Shown here: piece after piece, positions 18,181 to 27,059 of the stretch
Layout: each line of letters starts with the position of its first letter
Position numbering within the stretch: position 1 is the first letter of the stretch
Assembly (NCBI RefSeq): GCF_023699475.1
Contig: NZ_JALXFV010000002.1
Location: forward strand, 419,307-483,306
Length of the DNA stretch: 64,000 bases
DNA from: Halomarina rubra
Lineage (GTDB): Archaea > Halobacteriota > Halobacteria > Halobacteriales > Haloarculaceae
Reading direction: 5' to 3'
Notes under the pieces: generated by a model
Seen by the model: only the letters and a program-made list of their open reading frames with translations
Told to the model about the DNA's origin: nothing
Databases searched by the model: none
Program-made: the position numbers and the translations under genes

Positions 18181-18875
18181 CCGCGCTTCTGACGTTCGAC
18201 GCCGTCGAGAAACGCTACGGCGACACCGCCGCGCTCGACGGTGTCTCGCTGACCGTCGACGCGGGGAACGTCCACTGTCTCGTCGGCCCGAACGGGTCGG
18301 GAAAGTCCACGCTGATTCGGGTCGCCCTCGGACTCACGCGCCCCTCGGGAGGCACGGTCGAGCGCCCCGACGAGGCGCTCGGCTGTGGCTTCCAGCGCCC
18401 GACGTTCTACCCGGACCTCACCGTCGCCGAGAACCTCGACGTGTTCGCGCGCATCACCGGCGCGGACCCCGGCGACTGGTTCGACGATGCGCTCTCGCGG
18501 CTTCGTCTGGACCGCGAGCACGACCGCCTCGCGGGCGACCTCTCCGGTGGGTTCGCGAAGAAACTCGACGTGGCGCTCGCCCTCCAGAAGGAGCCGCGAC
18601 TGCTCGTCCTCGACGAACCGATGTCGGACGTCGACGACGTCTCGCGGGCAGAGCTCGTGGCGCTGCTCGACGACTACGTCACCGACGAGCGCGCGGCGCT
18701 GGTCTCGACCCACCGTCTCGACGAGTTCGGCCCCGTCCTCGACCATCTGACCGTCGTCGAGTCCGGGCGCGTACTGGTCGACGAACGCGCCGCGGACCTC
18801 GCGGAGTCGGACCTCGACCCCGACAGCCTCCAGCGGTCGTACGTCGACCTCGTCGCCGCCGGCAGCGACGACTGA
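18177..18875 (+). CDS. ABC transporter ATP-binding protein
   Basis: 232 residues. Walker A is GPNGSGKST (near 39-47), the signature is LSGGFAKKLDVALAL (near 121) and Walker B is LLVLDEPMSDVDDVS (near 141-155) with the catalytic Glu. The switch His is present in STHRLDEF. It is a compact importer/exporter ATPase without the DrrA C-terminal domain and pairs with the preceding permease by translational coupling. The gene converges with the S9 peptidase gene, 9 nt apart. Confidence 0.92.
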   Translation: MTALLTFDAVEKRYGDTAALDGVSLTVDAGNVHCLVGPNGSGKSTLIRVALGLTRPSGGTVERPDEALGCGFQRPTFYPDLTVAENLDVFARITGADPGDWFDDALSRLRLDREHDRLAGDLSGGFAKKLDVALALQKEPRLLVLDEPMSDVDDVSRAELVALLDDYVTDERAALVSTHRLDEFGPVLDHLTVVESGRVLVDERAADLAESDLDPDSLQRSYVDLVAAGSDD

Positions 18876-18884
18876 GCCGGTGAG

Positions 18885-21026
18885 TTACGCTTCGTTCTTC
18901 GCGTCGCCGTCGGCGTCGGCGTCGCCGTCGTCTCCGTCAGTTCCGCTCCCGTCGGCCGTCGGGCCGCCGTAGCGTCCGAACCACTCCTCCAGCGTCTCCA
19001 GTCGGTGGACGGCACGGTCGGGGTCGGAGATGGCGTGATGCTCGTCCTGGTAGACGACGAGCTTCGCGTCGACGCCTCGCTTGCGGACGCTGACGTAGAG
19101 CTGTTCGGCCTGGGTGGGCGGACAGCGCCAGTCGTTCTCGCCCGCGGTGACTAGCAGCGGCGTCTCGACGTTCCCCACGTCGACGATGGAGGAGGCGTCG
19201 CGGTAGCCGTCGGGGTTCTCCCACGGGAGGCCGAAGTCCGCCTCCAGCCAGTTCTGACTGTCGTCGGTCCCGAACGAGGAGTAGAGGTCGTAGACGCCGT
19301 GTTCGGCCGCGGCCGCGGCGAACCGGTCGGTGTGGGTGACCATGTACGCCGTGTTGACGCCGCCCTGGGAGAACCCCGTACAGAACAGGCGCTCGGGGTC
19401 GACCCACCCGGACTCGACCATCCAGTCGACGCCGGCCTGGAGGTCCTGAACTTCGAGGGTGTTCCAGCGGCCCTTTAGCTGCTCGGAGAACGCCCGGCCG
19501 TAGGACGTCGAGCCGCGGTAGTTCACCCGGAAGACGACGTAGCCTCGCGTCGTCCAGAACGCGGCGTCGAAGTCCCAGCCGGGGTCGTCGTAGGCCATCG
19601 GCCCGCCGTGGATATCGAGAACCAGCGGACTCGGTTCTGGGTCGTCGGGGTCGAACGCCTCGGGGTAGTAGGCGATCCCCTCGACCGTCTGCCCCTCCGA
19701 ATCGAAGGTGACCCGTCGGGCGCGCAGTGTGCCGTACTCCGCGACGAACTCGGCTCCGACGTCGGTGAGGCGCGTCCGGTCGGCCGTTCCCTCGTCGTCG
19801 AGCCCCGTCGTGGACATCGCGTAGAGGTCCGTCCCGCGGTCCGGGGCGCTGAGCGCCAGCCCGACGGTCTCGTCGGCGACGTCGAACGACCGGACCGTCT
19901 CCGCACGTGACTGGGCCTCGTAGACCCGTTCGGGGCGTTCGTCGAGGTGGAAGCGGGCGAACCGCGTCCACCCCTCGTCGCCGACGAGACCGACCAGCGA
20001 CTCGTCGTCGAGCCAGCGCGGGGCGCTCATCAGGGTGCGGTCGATGCCCTCCGAGACGGTCCGGACCTCGCCGCTCGCGACGTCGTGGACGCGGAGGTCG
20101 GCCGGCCGGTACCAGTTCTCGGGGTCACGAGCACGGTACGCGAGGCGGTCGTCGTCTGGGCTCCAGACCGGCGAGATGCAGGTCGCCGACCCGTCGGTCA
20201 GACACTCGACCGCTCCCTCGTCGGGGTCGGCGAGGAAGACGTCGCAGGCGTAGGTGTCGTCGGGGGCGTCCCCGTCGTAGCCGAGGAAGGCGACGCCACG
20301 CTCGCCCCACGCGGGTTGACGACCCGCGCTGTCGGCGACGCTCGGCGGCAGGCCGGTGTCGTCCAGGCGACGCGACTCGCGACTCGCCACGTCGACGACG
20401 AACAGGTACGACCGGACGGTGTCGAGCCAGCCCGAACCGTCGCGTTTGTGCTGGAGGCGTTCGGTCTCGACGGGGCCGCCGTCCTCACGGTCGTCGAGGT
20501 ACTCCTGCTCGTCGTCGGTCGGGTCGCGTCCGGCGACGACGATGCGCTCGCCGTCGGGCGACCAGTCGAACTCGCGGACGCCGTGTTCGCGGTCGGTGAC
20601 CTGCCGAGCGTCGCCACCCCACTCCAGGTCGAACGTCCACACCTGGGGCTTGCCCTCGCCCGTCGCGACGTCCTCGTCGTCGCCCTCGCCCTCCGCGTCG
20701 GCGTCGTCGCCGTCCGCCGCCTCGTCGTCCGTGTCGGTGTCCTCGTCGAGACCGACTCGGAGCGCCACGTCGCGCTCGCGGGTCATCACGACGGCGAGGG
20801 TCGAGCCGTCGGGCGAGAACGTCGGCGAGGAGGCGTCGGAGACGCGGGTGAGGCGATGGGGGTCGCGAGAGCCGTCGGTGGGGACGACGAACACCGACGA
20901 GCGGCGTTCGTCCTCGCGCTGGTCGAACTCGGTGGCGACGAACGCGAGGCGGTCGCCACTCGGGGAGAGCGCGGGGGACCCGACCTGCGTCCGGTCGTAG
21001 TACGCGGTCGTCGAGAGAGGTTCCAT
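18885..21026 (-). CDS. S9-family prolyl oligopeptidase-like serine peptidase
   Basis: 713 residues. The N-terminal 420 residues form a TolB-like beta-propeller (repeated SPSGDRLAFV, SPDGSTLAVV and SPDGERIVVAG blades). The C-terminal alpha/beta hydrolase domain carries a catalytic triad of Ser553 (CTGFSQGGV), Asp632 (GENDWRCPP) and His664 (DEHHAIS). The architecture matches acylaminoacyl-peptidase / dipeptidyl-peptidase-like S9C enzymes that trim short peptides in the cytoplasm. There is no signal peptide. A strongly acidic insert at about 95-120 and an acidic tail of 25 residues are halophilic features. The start at 21026 is the first ATG of the conserved region. Confidence 0.93.
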   Translation of the reverse strand: MEPLSTTAYYDRTQVGSPALSPSGDRLAFVATEFDQREDERRSSVFVVPTDGSRDPHRLTRVSDASSPTFSPDGSTLAVVMTRERDVALRVGLDEDTDTDDEAADGDDADAEGEGDDEDVATGEGKPQVWTFDLEWGGDARQVTDREHGVREFDWSPDGERIVVAGRDPTDDEQEYLDDREDGGPVETERLQHKRDGSGWLDTVRSYLFVVDVASRESRRLDDTGLPPSVADSAGRQPAWGERGVAFLGYDGDAPDDTYACDVFLADPDEGAVECLTDGSATCISPVWSPDDDRLAYRARDPENWYRPADLRVHDVASGEVRTVSEGIDRTLMSAPRWLDDESLVGLVGDEGWTRFARFHLDERPERVYEAQSRAETVRSFDVADETVGLALSAPDRGTDLYAMSTTGLDDEGTADRTRLTDVGAEFVAEYGTLRARRVTFDSEGQTVEGIAYYPEAFDPDDPEPSPLVLDIHGGPMAYDDPGWDFDAAFWTTRGYVVFRVNYRGSTSYGRAFSEQLKGRWNTLEVQDLQAGVDWMVESGWVDPERLFCTGFSQGGVNTAYMVTHTDRFAAAAAEHGVYDLYSSFGTDDSQNWLEADFGLPWENPDGYRDASSIVDVGNVETPLLVTAGENDWRCPPTQAEQLYVSVRKRGVDAKLVVYQDEHHAISDPDRAVHRLETLEEWFGRYGGPTADGSGTDGDDGDADADGDAKNEA

Positions 21027-21067
21027 GCGTGGGGCTGTGTGGCCCCCGACAAGACTGTTCCGTCCCG

Positions 21068-21877
21068 TCAGTCGCCGGCGACGCCCAGGACGGCCGCGTA
21101 CGCGTCGGCGTAGGCCGCCGCGATGGCGTCGGGGTCGGAACGCGTCTCGGCGTCCAAGGGGTGGAGGTGCCGCCGCTCGCGCACGTCGAGGTACTCCACG
21201 ACGTTCTCGACGCGTTCTTCCAGGCGGCCCTCGTGGGCGCTGCCCGAGGCCACCTCGCAGGCTCGGGCGTAGCGGTCGCCGTCGTAGACGCGGAGTCGGC
21301 CCGGTTCGACGACGGCGACCGCGTCCGGTTCGAAGCCGTCGAGCGGGCGGGCGATGTCGGCGTACGACTCGACGACGACGTCGTCCTCGTTCGCGATGCG
21401 CGCTGCGACCGCGTCGAACGCCGCACGGTGGCGCTCGCGCATCACGTCGTTGAACTCGTCGAGCGTCTCGACGACGGTGGCGTCGGCGAGCGAGAGTGCC
21501 TCGGTGACGGGCGCGGGGAGGTCGACGGTGCCGTTGACGACGAACTCGTCGTCGCCGTCGAGGGTGAGGCGGTCACAGCAGAACGCGCGGTCGGTCCGGC
21601 CGAGCAGGCCCGTCCCACCGTCGGGCGCGGGCGTCCAGAGCCGATGGACCGGATTGCGGCCCTCGGGTCGGGCGTCGTCTAGTGCGGCGAGCGTCCGGAC
21701 GTCCTTGCCGTAGAGGCGACCCTCGGCGAGAGCGTGGCGGACGTCGTCGTGGTCGAACCAGTAGTCGTTGCCCGCACGGGGTTTGTACGCCGGCGCGCCG
21801 GTGGCCACGGCGAGGCCGGCGGCGAAGGTGGTCTTCCCGGCGTCGACGCGCGCGCCGCCGGCGACGAGCAGGCGCAT
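21068..21877 (-). CDS. Predicted P-loop ATPase/GTPase
   Basis: 269 residues. The N-terminal P-loop GGARVDAGKTT (near 7-17) resembles the SIMIBI-type loops of dethiobiotin-synthetase-like and other archaeal predicted ATPases. Later motifs are less canonical: a Cys pair in DRAFCCDRLTL and an acidic DDVVVESYADIARPL that may correspond to Walker B. The gene begins immediately after the stop of the 87-residue gene (TAG then ATG, no spacer), so the two are co-translated and probably act together. No substrate is evident. Function unknown. Confidence 0.75.
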   Translation of the reverse strand: MRLLVAGGARVDAGKTTFAAGLAVATGAPAYKPRAGNDYWFDHDDVRHALAEGRLYGKDVRTLAALDDARPEGRNPVHRLWTPAPDGGTGLLGRTDRAFCCDRLTLDGDDEFVVNGTVDLPAPVTEALSLADATVVETLDEFNDVMRERHRAAFDAVAARIANEDDVVVESYADIARPLDGFEPDAVAVVEPGRLRVYDGDRYARACEVASGSAHEGRLEERVENVVEYLDVRERRHLHPLDAETRSDPDAIAAAYADAYAAVLGVAGD

Positions 21878-22141
21878 CTACGCGAGACCGTAGTGGCCGG
21901 GTTCGTCGTCGTCGTCGGGGTCGGCGAACACGAACGCGTCGGCGTTGACCATCATCCACGGAATCGCCCAGTCGAGCAGGACGTTCTCGGTCTCCACGTC
22001 GAGTTCGCGTTCGGGGTCGACGCCCTGGAGCAGGCGTGCGACCTCGTAGATGGTGTACATCGCGTCCTCGTCGAGCACCTCGTCGGGGTCGCGGAAGACG
22101 AGCGGGCGGAGCGTGTCGAAGTCGGACTTCGGTCTGACCAT
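21878..22141 (-). CDS. Small haloarchaeal hypothetical protein, 87 aa
   Basis: A conserved-looking soluble protein: MVRPKSDFDTLRPLVFRDPDEVL, then a helical YTIYEVARLLQGV segment, then WAIPWMMVNADAFVFADP. I associate this pattern with a haloarchaeal DUF (DUF5827 is my best guess, not verified). Its stop codon abuts the ATG of the P-loop gene, so the pair forms a two-gene operon in which this gene comes first. Tryptophan and Met-rich C-terminal half suggests a ligand or partner surface. No enzyme motif. Confidence 0.7.
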   Translation of the reverse strand: MVRPKSDFDTLRPLVFRDPDEVLDEDAMYTIYEVARLLQGVDPERELDVETENVLLDWAIPWMMVNADAFVFADPDDDDEPGHYGLA

Positions 22142-22261
22142 GTCCGGAGGTTCGTGGCTCTGGTGGTAAGTCCCGCGGAACGTGGCCGTCGCTCGGCGCT
22201 CTGCGGGGCCGTCGCTCGACGCCGAACGCGGAGCGGACGCTGTCGCTCGTGGTGTGGGCGC

Positions 22262-22276
22262 GAAAGAAAACGAAGG
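22262..22276 (-). terminator. T-rich terminator of sod
   Basis: Directly after the sod stop, the minus strand reads CCTTCGTTTTCTTTCG. A pyrimidine run without a stem is the usual archaeal termination signal. Confidence 0.5.
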
Positions 22277-22285
22277 TTCGGGAGC

Positions 22286-22897
22286 TTACGAGTGGTTCGA
22301 GAGCGTCTTCTCGTAGTTCTCGGCGACGTCGTCCCAGTCGACGACGTCGAAGAACGCGCTGACGAAGTCGCCACGGGCCGGGCCGTAGTCGTAGTAGTAC
22401 GAGTGCTCCCAGACGTCCAGCGCGAGAATGGGGTGACTGCCCCACAGTGCGCCCTGGTCGTGCTTGTCGACGACGAGGTTGCGAAGCTGCTTCGCGACCG
22501 GGTCGTAGACGAGGAGCGCCCAGCCACCGGCGGCGGACGCTGCGGCCTCGAACTCGCCCTTCCAGCCCTCGTAGGAGCCGAAGTCCTCCTCGATGGCGTC
22601 GAGGAGGTCACCCTCGGGTTCGCCACCGCCGTTCGGGGACATGTTCTCCCAGAACATCGTGTGGAGATAGTGCCCGCTCCCGTTGTGGGTCACGCTACGG
22701 ATCGCGCTCCCCGAGGAGCCGAAGTCGCCGGACTCGCGGTTGTCGGCGAGCGTCTTCTCGGCGCTCTCCAGGCCGTTGACGTAGCCCTGGTGGTGCGTGT
22801 CGTGGTGCCACGTCAGCACCTGCTCGGAGAGTGACGGTTCGAGCGCGTCGTAGTCGTACGGGAGAGACGGCAGTTCGGGGTTGGAGTGTTCAGACAT
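22286..22897 (-). CDS. sod: Superoxide dismutase (Mn/Fe family)
   Basis: 203 residues, normal length. All four metal ligands are present: His31 (TWHHDTHHQGYV), His79 (HYLHTMFW), Asp161 and His165 (ALDVWEHSYYYDY). It dismutates superoxide to oxygen and hydrogen peroxide in the cytoplasm; haloarchaeal enzymes of this family usually use Mn. A GAGGTG ribosome-binding site 7 nt before the ATG, unusual among the mostly leaderless genes here, points to a leadered, efficiently translated message. A photolyase gene lies downstream on the same strand of the cluster but is separately spaced, so a stress-response neighbourhood is suggestive only. Confidence 0.96.
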   Translation of the reverse strand: MSEHSNPELPSLPYDYDALEPSLSEQVLTWHHDTHHQGYVNGLESAEKTLADNRESGDFGSSGSAIRSVTHNGSGHYLHTMFWENMSPNGGGEPEGDLLDAIEEDFGSYEGWKGEFEAAASAAGGWALLVYDPVAKQLRNLVVDKHDQGALWGSHPILALDVWEHSYYYDYGPARGDFVSAFFDVVDWDDVAENYEKTLSNHS

Positions 22898-22904
22898 ATC
22901 TTGA

Positions 22905-22910
22905 CACCTC
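22905..22910 (-). promoter_or_regulatory. Shine-Dalgarno motif of sod
   Basis: The minus strand reads GAGGTG, 7 nt from the ATG at 22897. It marks sod as a leadered gene. Confidence 0.65.
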
Positions 22911-22933
22911 GATAGGATGCTGTCTCGGTAAGA

Positions 22934-22940
22934 TGTTAAA
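22934..22940 (-). promoter_or_regulatory. TATA box of sod
   Basis: The minus strand reads TTTAACA, 37-43 nt upstream of the ATG. That predicts a leader of about 10-15 nt, enough to include the GAGGTG motif. Confidence 0.6.
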
Positions 22941-23033
22941 GCTTGAGGAGGGGTCGTCGTATCGCCTGTACTCGGTTTAAGTTGGATTATCGATACGAAC
23001 TCCGGCGTCGCCGAACGCTACGCGACCGCCCGT

Positions 23034-24455
23034 TCAGCCGTCCTCCTCGGGGTCCTCGCCGCGGGCGCGTTTGAACATCGCGAGCGCTTGCTCGCGGCGC
23101 TCGCCGTGGTCGCAGATGGGTGCGGGGTAGTCGGGGGCGAGGTCCGTCCGTTCGTCGTCGCTCAGTTCGTGCCACTCGTGGATGGCGTCGGCGTCCATGT
23201 CGGCCAGTTCCGGGACGTACTCCGCGATGTAGTCGGCGTCCTCGTCGTAGCGTTCCTGCTGGCTCCACGGGTTGAAGATGCGGAAGTACGGCTGGGCGTC
23301 GGTGCCCGTCGAGGCGGCCCACTGCCACCCGCCGTTGTCGTTGGCCGTGTCGTGGTCGACGAGGTGTTCGCGGAAGTGGTCGTAGCCGTGTCGCCAGTCG
23401 AGCATGAGGTCCTTCGTGAGGAACGAGGCGACGATCATCCGGACGCGGTTGTGCATCCACGCCTCCTCGCGGAGTTGGCGCATGCCGGCGTCGACGATGG
23501 GGAAGCCCGTCTCCCCGTCCTTCCACGCCAGGAGTTCGTCGTCGGCCTCGCGCCAGTCGATGCCCTCCTGGTACTCCTTGTAGTTGCGCGTGACCACATC
23601 GGGGTTGAAGTGCAGGACGTGGGTGTAGAACTCACGCCACGCCAGTTGTGACTGGAACTCCTCGACGGACTCGCGAGCCTCGTCGTCGCCGGCCTCGGCC
23701 ATCGCGTCCTCCGTCGCCTCGTACACCTCCCGGACGCCGATGGTCCCCCACTTGAGGTGCGCCGAGAGCTTCGATGTCTTGCCTTCCCACGGGAAGTCCC
23801 GGCGCTCGGCGTACTCGAAGATAGGCGACGAACAGAACTCCTCGAGACGGTCGCGGGCGGCCTCGTAACCCGCCGGTTCGACGTCGGCGTCGGACTCCTC
23901 GAACCCCAGGTCCTCGGGAGTGGGCAGGTCCTCGAACTCCCCCGCTTCGGCGACGAGGCTGTCCGCGTCGGGTGCGTCGTAGCGCGGCTCTTTCTCCCGG
24001 TCGCGCCACTTCTTCCAGAAGTAGGTGTAGACGGAGTAGGGGTCGCCGTCGTTGGTCGTGATGGACCCGGGGTCGTGGTGGATGGCGTCGTCGAAGTCTG
24101 CGTAGCCGACACCGCCGTCGGAGAGGGCGGCCTTCACCGCCTCGTCACGCTCCTGGGCCAACCCGGAGTACCCGCGGTTCCAGAACACGCCGGTCGCGCC
24201 GTGTTCCGCACAGAGGTCCGGGAGCACGGCACTCGGGTCGCCACGGAGGAGACAGAGGTCGGCGTCGCGCTCGCGGTACCACCTGCGGAGGGCACCGAGC
24301 GCGTCGAGCATGTAGGCGACCCGGTTGGGCGCGGCGTGTGCCAGGACCTCGTCGTCGAACACGAACACGGGCAACACGTCGTCTTCGTCGGCGGCCTTCG
24401 CGAGGCCGACGTTGTCGGTGGCACGCAGGTCCGCACGGTGCCAGTGGACGAGCAT
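23034..24455 (-). CDS. phr: Deoxyribodipyrimidine photolyase (CPD photolyase, class I)
   Basis: 473 residues, the usual photolyase length. It has an N-terminal alpha/beta antenna domain (VHWHRADLRATDNVGL) and a C-terminal FAD-binding helical domain, including SKLSAHLKWGTIGVREVY, AWREFYTHVLHFNPD, WKDGETGFPIVDAGMRQL, the Trp-containing AWMHNRVRMIVASFLTKDL and WQWAASTGTDAQPYFRIFNP. It uses visible light and FADH to split cyclobutane pyrimidine dimers. The intact Trp-rich region and the Asn/Asp near the FAD fit photolyase rather than cryptochrome. I choose the ATG at 24455 (MLVHWHRADLR); an in-frame GTG 18 codons upstream lacks family character. Confidence 0.94.
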   Translation of the reverse strand: MLVHWHRADLRATDNVGLAKAADEDDVLPVFVFDDEVLAHAAPNRVAYMLDALGALRRWYRERDADLCLLRGDPSAVLPDLCAEHGATGVFWNRGYSGLAQERDEAVKAALSDGGVGYADFDDAIHHDPGSITTNDGDPYSVYTYFWKKWRDREKEPRYDAPDADSLVAEAGEFEDLPTPEDLGFEESDADVEPAGYEAARDRLEEFCSSPIFEYAERRDFPWEGKTSKLSAHLKWGTIGVREVYEATEDAMAEAGDDEARESVEEFQSQLAWREFYTHVLHFNPDVVTRNYKEYQEGIDWREADDELLAWKDGETGFPIVDAGMRQLREEAWMHNRVRMIVASFLTKDLMLDWRHGYDHFREHLVDHDTANDNGGWQWAASTGTDAQPYFRIFNPWSQQERYDEDADYIAEYVPELADMDADAIHEWHELSDDERTDLAPDYPAPICDHGERREQALAMFKRARGEDPEEDG

Positions 24456-24718
24456 ACCCCGACGACGGGCGCGAGAGACGTAACCGTCGGGGTGGCGGCG
24501 AACTGCCACTCGTCGCGCTCGCCACTGCCCCCTCCGCCCCGTGCCGTTCCGAGCGCACCCGGTGTCCTCGCTCGAACAACTCGTTTACAGTTGAATTTAA
24601 TCCAGTGAACTCGGCATTGCACCAAGGCCAGACACGACTGTGGCCCCTGTTTTCGGCACACGTGAGAGCTACTGTCGTGTCACTGTTCGCGGTAGGACAC
24701 CCCGCAAGTATGGTGAAC
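24456..24718. other. Gene-free stretch between phr and the livK promoter
   Basis: About 260 bases with no coding signal. It holds the phr upstream region, a weak inverted repeat at 24577-24593 (CAACT, 7-nt loop, AGTTG) and an A/T-rich GAATTTAATCC at 24594-24604 that could be a promoter on either strand. No RNA gene seen. Confidence 0.5.
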
Positions 24719-24734
24719 GTTGTCAACATTTATC
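24719..24734 (+). promoter_or_regulatory. livK promoter with overlapping palindrome
   Basis: The TATA box ATTTATC at 24728-24734 lies 27-33 nt before the ATG at 24761. The perfect 9-nt palindrome GTTGTCAAC (24719-24727) abuts it where the B-recognition element should be, so it could be an operator at which a repressor excludes TFB. Confidence 0.5.
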
Positions 24735-24760
24735 CCACTACAGGATAACACTGCAGTCGA

Positions 24761-26137
24761 ATGGACTCAGAGCAGGAAAGTCGACAGACGGGACCGGTTC
24801 GGAGACGGGCGTTTCTGAAAGCGACGGGTGCTGGCGTAGCGGGCGTCACGCTCGCGGGCTGTGTCAACACTGGAGACGGCGGCGACGAGGGCGGAGACGG
24901 CGGTGGCGGCGGCACCGACGGCGGTGGCGGTGGTGGCGGGAGCGACGGCAACACCACCGGGACGACGACGGGGACCGCCAGCGGCGGGAACCTCCCGAGT
25001 TCGGTGAAGGTCGGCGTGTTGGCCCCCGAACCAGGCACCAACCCCATCGGCGCGTCCATCGCCCAGGGGGCGGAACTCGCGGCGATGCAGTTGAACGAGG
25101 AGGGGTCGGGTCCGGAGTTCGAGGTCGTCGTCAAGGACACCAAGGAGAAACCGGACGTCGGCCGCTCGAAGTACCAGGAGCTCACACTGAGCGAGGAGGT
25201 CGACCTGACGACGGGCATCTTCACCAGCGAGGTGCTGTTGGCGGTGCTCGACGACATCTCCAGTCAGCAGACCGTCCACATGACGACGGGTGCGGCGACC
25301 CCGGAGGCGTCGGCCCGGGTCAACGAGGACTACGAGAACTACAAGTACCACTTCCGCACGGGACCACTCAACGCCTACCAGTTGGGTGTGAACATGGTCG
25401 ACTTCCTCTCGGCGAAGCAGTCGGACCTCGGCTGGGAGTCGGTCGCCGTCCTCGTCGAGGACTACGAGTGGACGAAACCCGTCTCGCAGGCACTCGACGA
25501 CAACCTCAGCGACTCCGGCGTCGAGATCGCGATGCGCGAGCGCTACGCCTCGGGCCAGGAGAACTTCACCCCCATCTACGACCAGGTCGAGAGCTCCGGT
25601 GCTGACGCCGCGTTCATCGCGATGGCCCACACCGGCACCCCTGCGGTCGTCCAGTGGGCGAAAGAACAGCGCCCGTTCGAGTTCGGCGGCATCCACGTGC
25701 CGATGCAACTGCCGTCGTACTACGAGGCGACCAGCGGCGCGTGTAACTTCGGCGTGACCCAGAACTCCGCGACCCCCAAGAGCGAGGTGACCGACAAGAC
25801 GGTGCCGTTCGCCGAGTCGTACAACGAGGAGTTCGGGAGCTACCCGGTCTACACCGGCTACATCACGTTCGACGCCATCAAACAGTACGCTCAGGTCATC
25901 CAGCAGACCGGCAGCGTCGAGGCAGACGACGTCGTCTCGGGTCTCGAACAGTCCTCGTACACGGGTACGGTCGGGACCGTCGAGTACTACCCCAAGGACG
26001 ACGAGTTCGCCCACGACGTCGTCTACGAGGAGGGGAAGGTCAACCCGGTGTTCATGCAGTGGCAAGACGGCAACCAGGAGGTCATCTACCCCAACAACCT
26101 CGCGACGGCCGACTACGCCAAGCCGTCGTGGATATAG
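24761..26137 (+). CDS. livK: Branched-chain-type ABC importer substrate-binding lipoprotein
   Basis: 458 residues. The Tat signal is VRRRAFLKATGAG and the lipobox LAGC places the lipidated Cys at 34. A Gly-rich flexible linker (37-80) is followed by a type I periplasmic-binding fold (VKVGVLAPEPGTNPIGASIAQGAELA through the C-terminal QWQDGNQEVIYP). It catches solute outside the membrane for LivHMGF. The family takes branched-chain amino acids, amides, short-chain carboxylates or aromatic acids; downstream acyl-CoA genes favour an organic acid (inference). First gene of a five-gene cluster, with its stop directly abutting livH (TAG then ATG). Confidence 0.93.
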   Translation: MDSEQESRQTGPVRRRAFLKATGAGVAGVTLAGCVNTGDGGDEGGDGGGGGTDGGGGGGGSDGNTTGTTTGTASGGNLPSSVKVGVLAPEPGTNPIGASIAQGAELAAMQLNEEGSGPEFEVVVKDTKEKPDVGRSKYQELTLSEEVDLTTGIFTSEVLLAVLDDISSQQTVHMTTGAATPEASARVNEDYENYKYHFRTGPLNAYQLGVNMVDFLSAKQSDLGWESVAVLVEDYEWTKPVSQALDDNLSDSGVEIAMRERYASGQENFTPIYDQVESSGADAAFIAMAHTGTPAVVQWAKEQRPFEFGGIHVPMQLPSYYEATSGACNFGVTQNSATPKSEVTDKTVPFAESYNEEFGSYPVYTGYITFDAIKQYAQVIQQTGSVEADDVVSGLEQSSYTGTVGTVEYYPKDDEFAHDVVYEEGKVNPVFMQWQDGNQEVIYPNNLATADYAKPSWI

Positions 26138-27025
26138 ATGGTCGACCCAACCGTCTCGCTACAGGCCGCACCCTCGACGGTGCTGGTCCAGATACTCATC
26201 CTCAGTTCGCTGTACGCGCTGGTCGCGCTGGGGTTCACGCTCATCTTCGGCGTCGGAGGCGTGTTGAACCTCGCCCACGGCGCGAACATCACCATCGGCG
26301 CGTTCGTGGCGTACGTGGTGGGTGTCCAGCAGGGGCTGGGCGGGTTCGCGGGTTTGGCCGCGGCGTTCGTCGTCACCGGCATCCTGAGCGGGGTCTACTA
26401 CCTGGGGCTCATCAAGCGCATCCAGGACGAGCCCATCATGGTGATGATCATCACGCTCGTCACCGCCGTCGCCGTCGAGGAGGCCATCCGCTTCGTCTAC
26501 GGCTCACAGCCGAAGGTGCTCGGCCTGCTCAGCGGGCGCATCAACCTCGCCGGGTCGACCGTGACCTACACGCAGCTGTTCGCGTTCGCTCTGTCGGCGC
26601 TGCTCATCGGCGCGCTGTTCGTGTTCGTCAACTACTCGCGCCACGGGAAGGCGCTGATGGCGACGAGCATGAGCCACAAGGGTGCGGCGCTGGTCGGCAT
26701 CGAAGCCGACCGCATCAACCTCGTCGTCTGGGTCGCTGCGGGAGCGCTCGCCGGCGTCGCCGGCGTGTTCCTCGCCACGCGCCAGGGCGCGTCGTGGGCG
26801 ATGGGCCGCACCCCGCTGGTGCTCTCGTTCAGCATCGTCGTCCTCGGCGGCATCGGCTCGATTCGCGGCAGCGTCCTCGGGGCGTTCGTCGTCGGCACGC
26901 TGGAGGTGCTGACCGTCCAGTACGTCGATTCGAGCCTCACGGGACTGACGCCGCTGTTGGTGCTGGTCGTCGTGTTGCTGCTCAGACCGGAGGGACTGTT
27001 CGGCCGCGAACTGGTGGAAGCATGA
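26138..27025 (+). CDS. livH: Branched-chain-type ABC importer permease LivH
   Basis: 295 residues and about eight TM helices. LGFTLIFGVGGVLNLAHGANIT and the coupling-helix region with the EAA-like LVGIEADRINLVVW are typical of LivH. It forms the transmembrane channel as a heterodimer with LivM. Its ATG directly follows the livK stop. The stop codon overlaps a 13-codon open reading frame that leads to the livM start. Confidence 0.94.
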   Translation: MVDPTVSLQAAPSTVLVQILILSSLYALVALGFTLIFGVGGVLNLAHGANITIGAFVAYVVGVQQGLGGFAGLAAAFVVTGILSGVYYLGLIKRIQDEPIMVMIITLVTAVAVEEAIRFVYGSQPKVLGLLSGRINLAGSTVTYTQLFAFALSALLIGALFVFVNYSRHGKALMATSMSHKGAALVGIEADRINLVVWVAAGALAGVAGVFLATRQGASWAMGRTPLVLSFSIVVLGGIGSIRGSVLGAFVVGTLEVLTVQYVDSSLTGLTPLLVLVVVLLLRPEGLFGRELVEA

Positions 27026-27059
27026 TTCGAACGACTACGACACCGACGGGGGGACTCGC

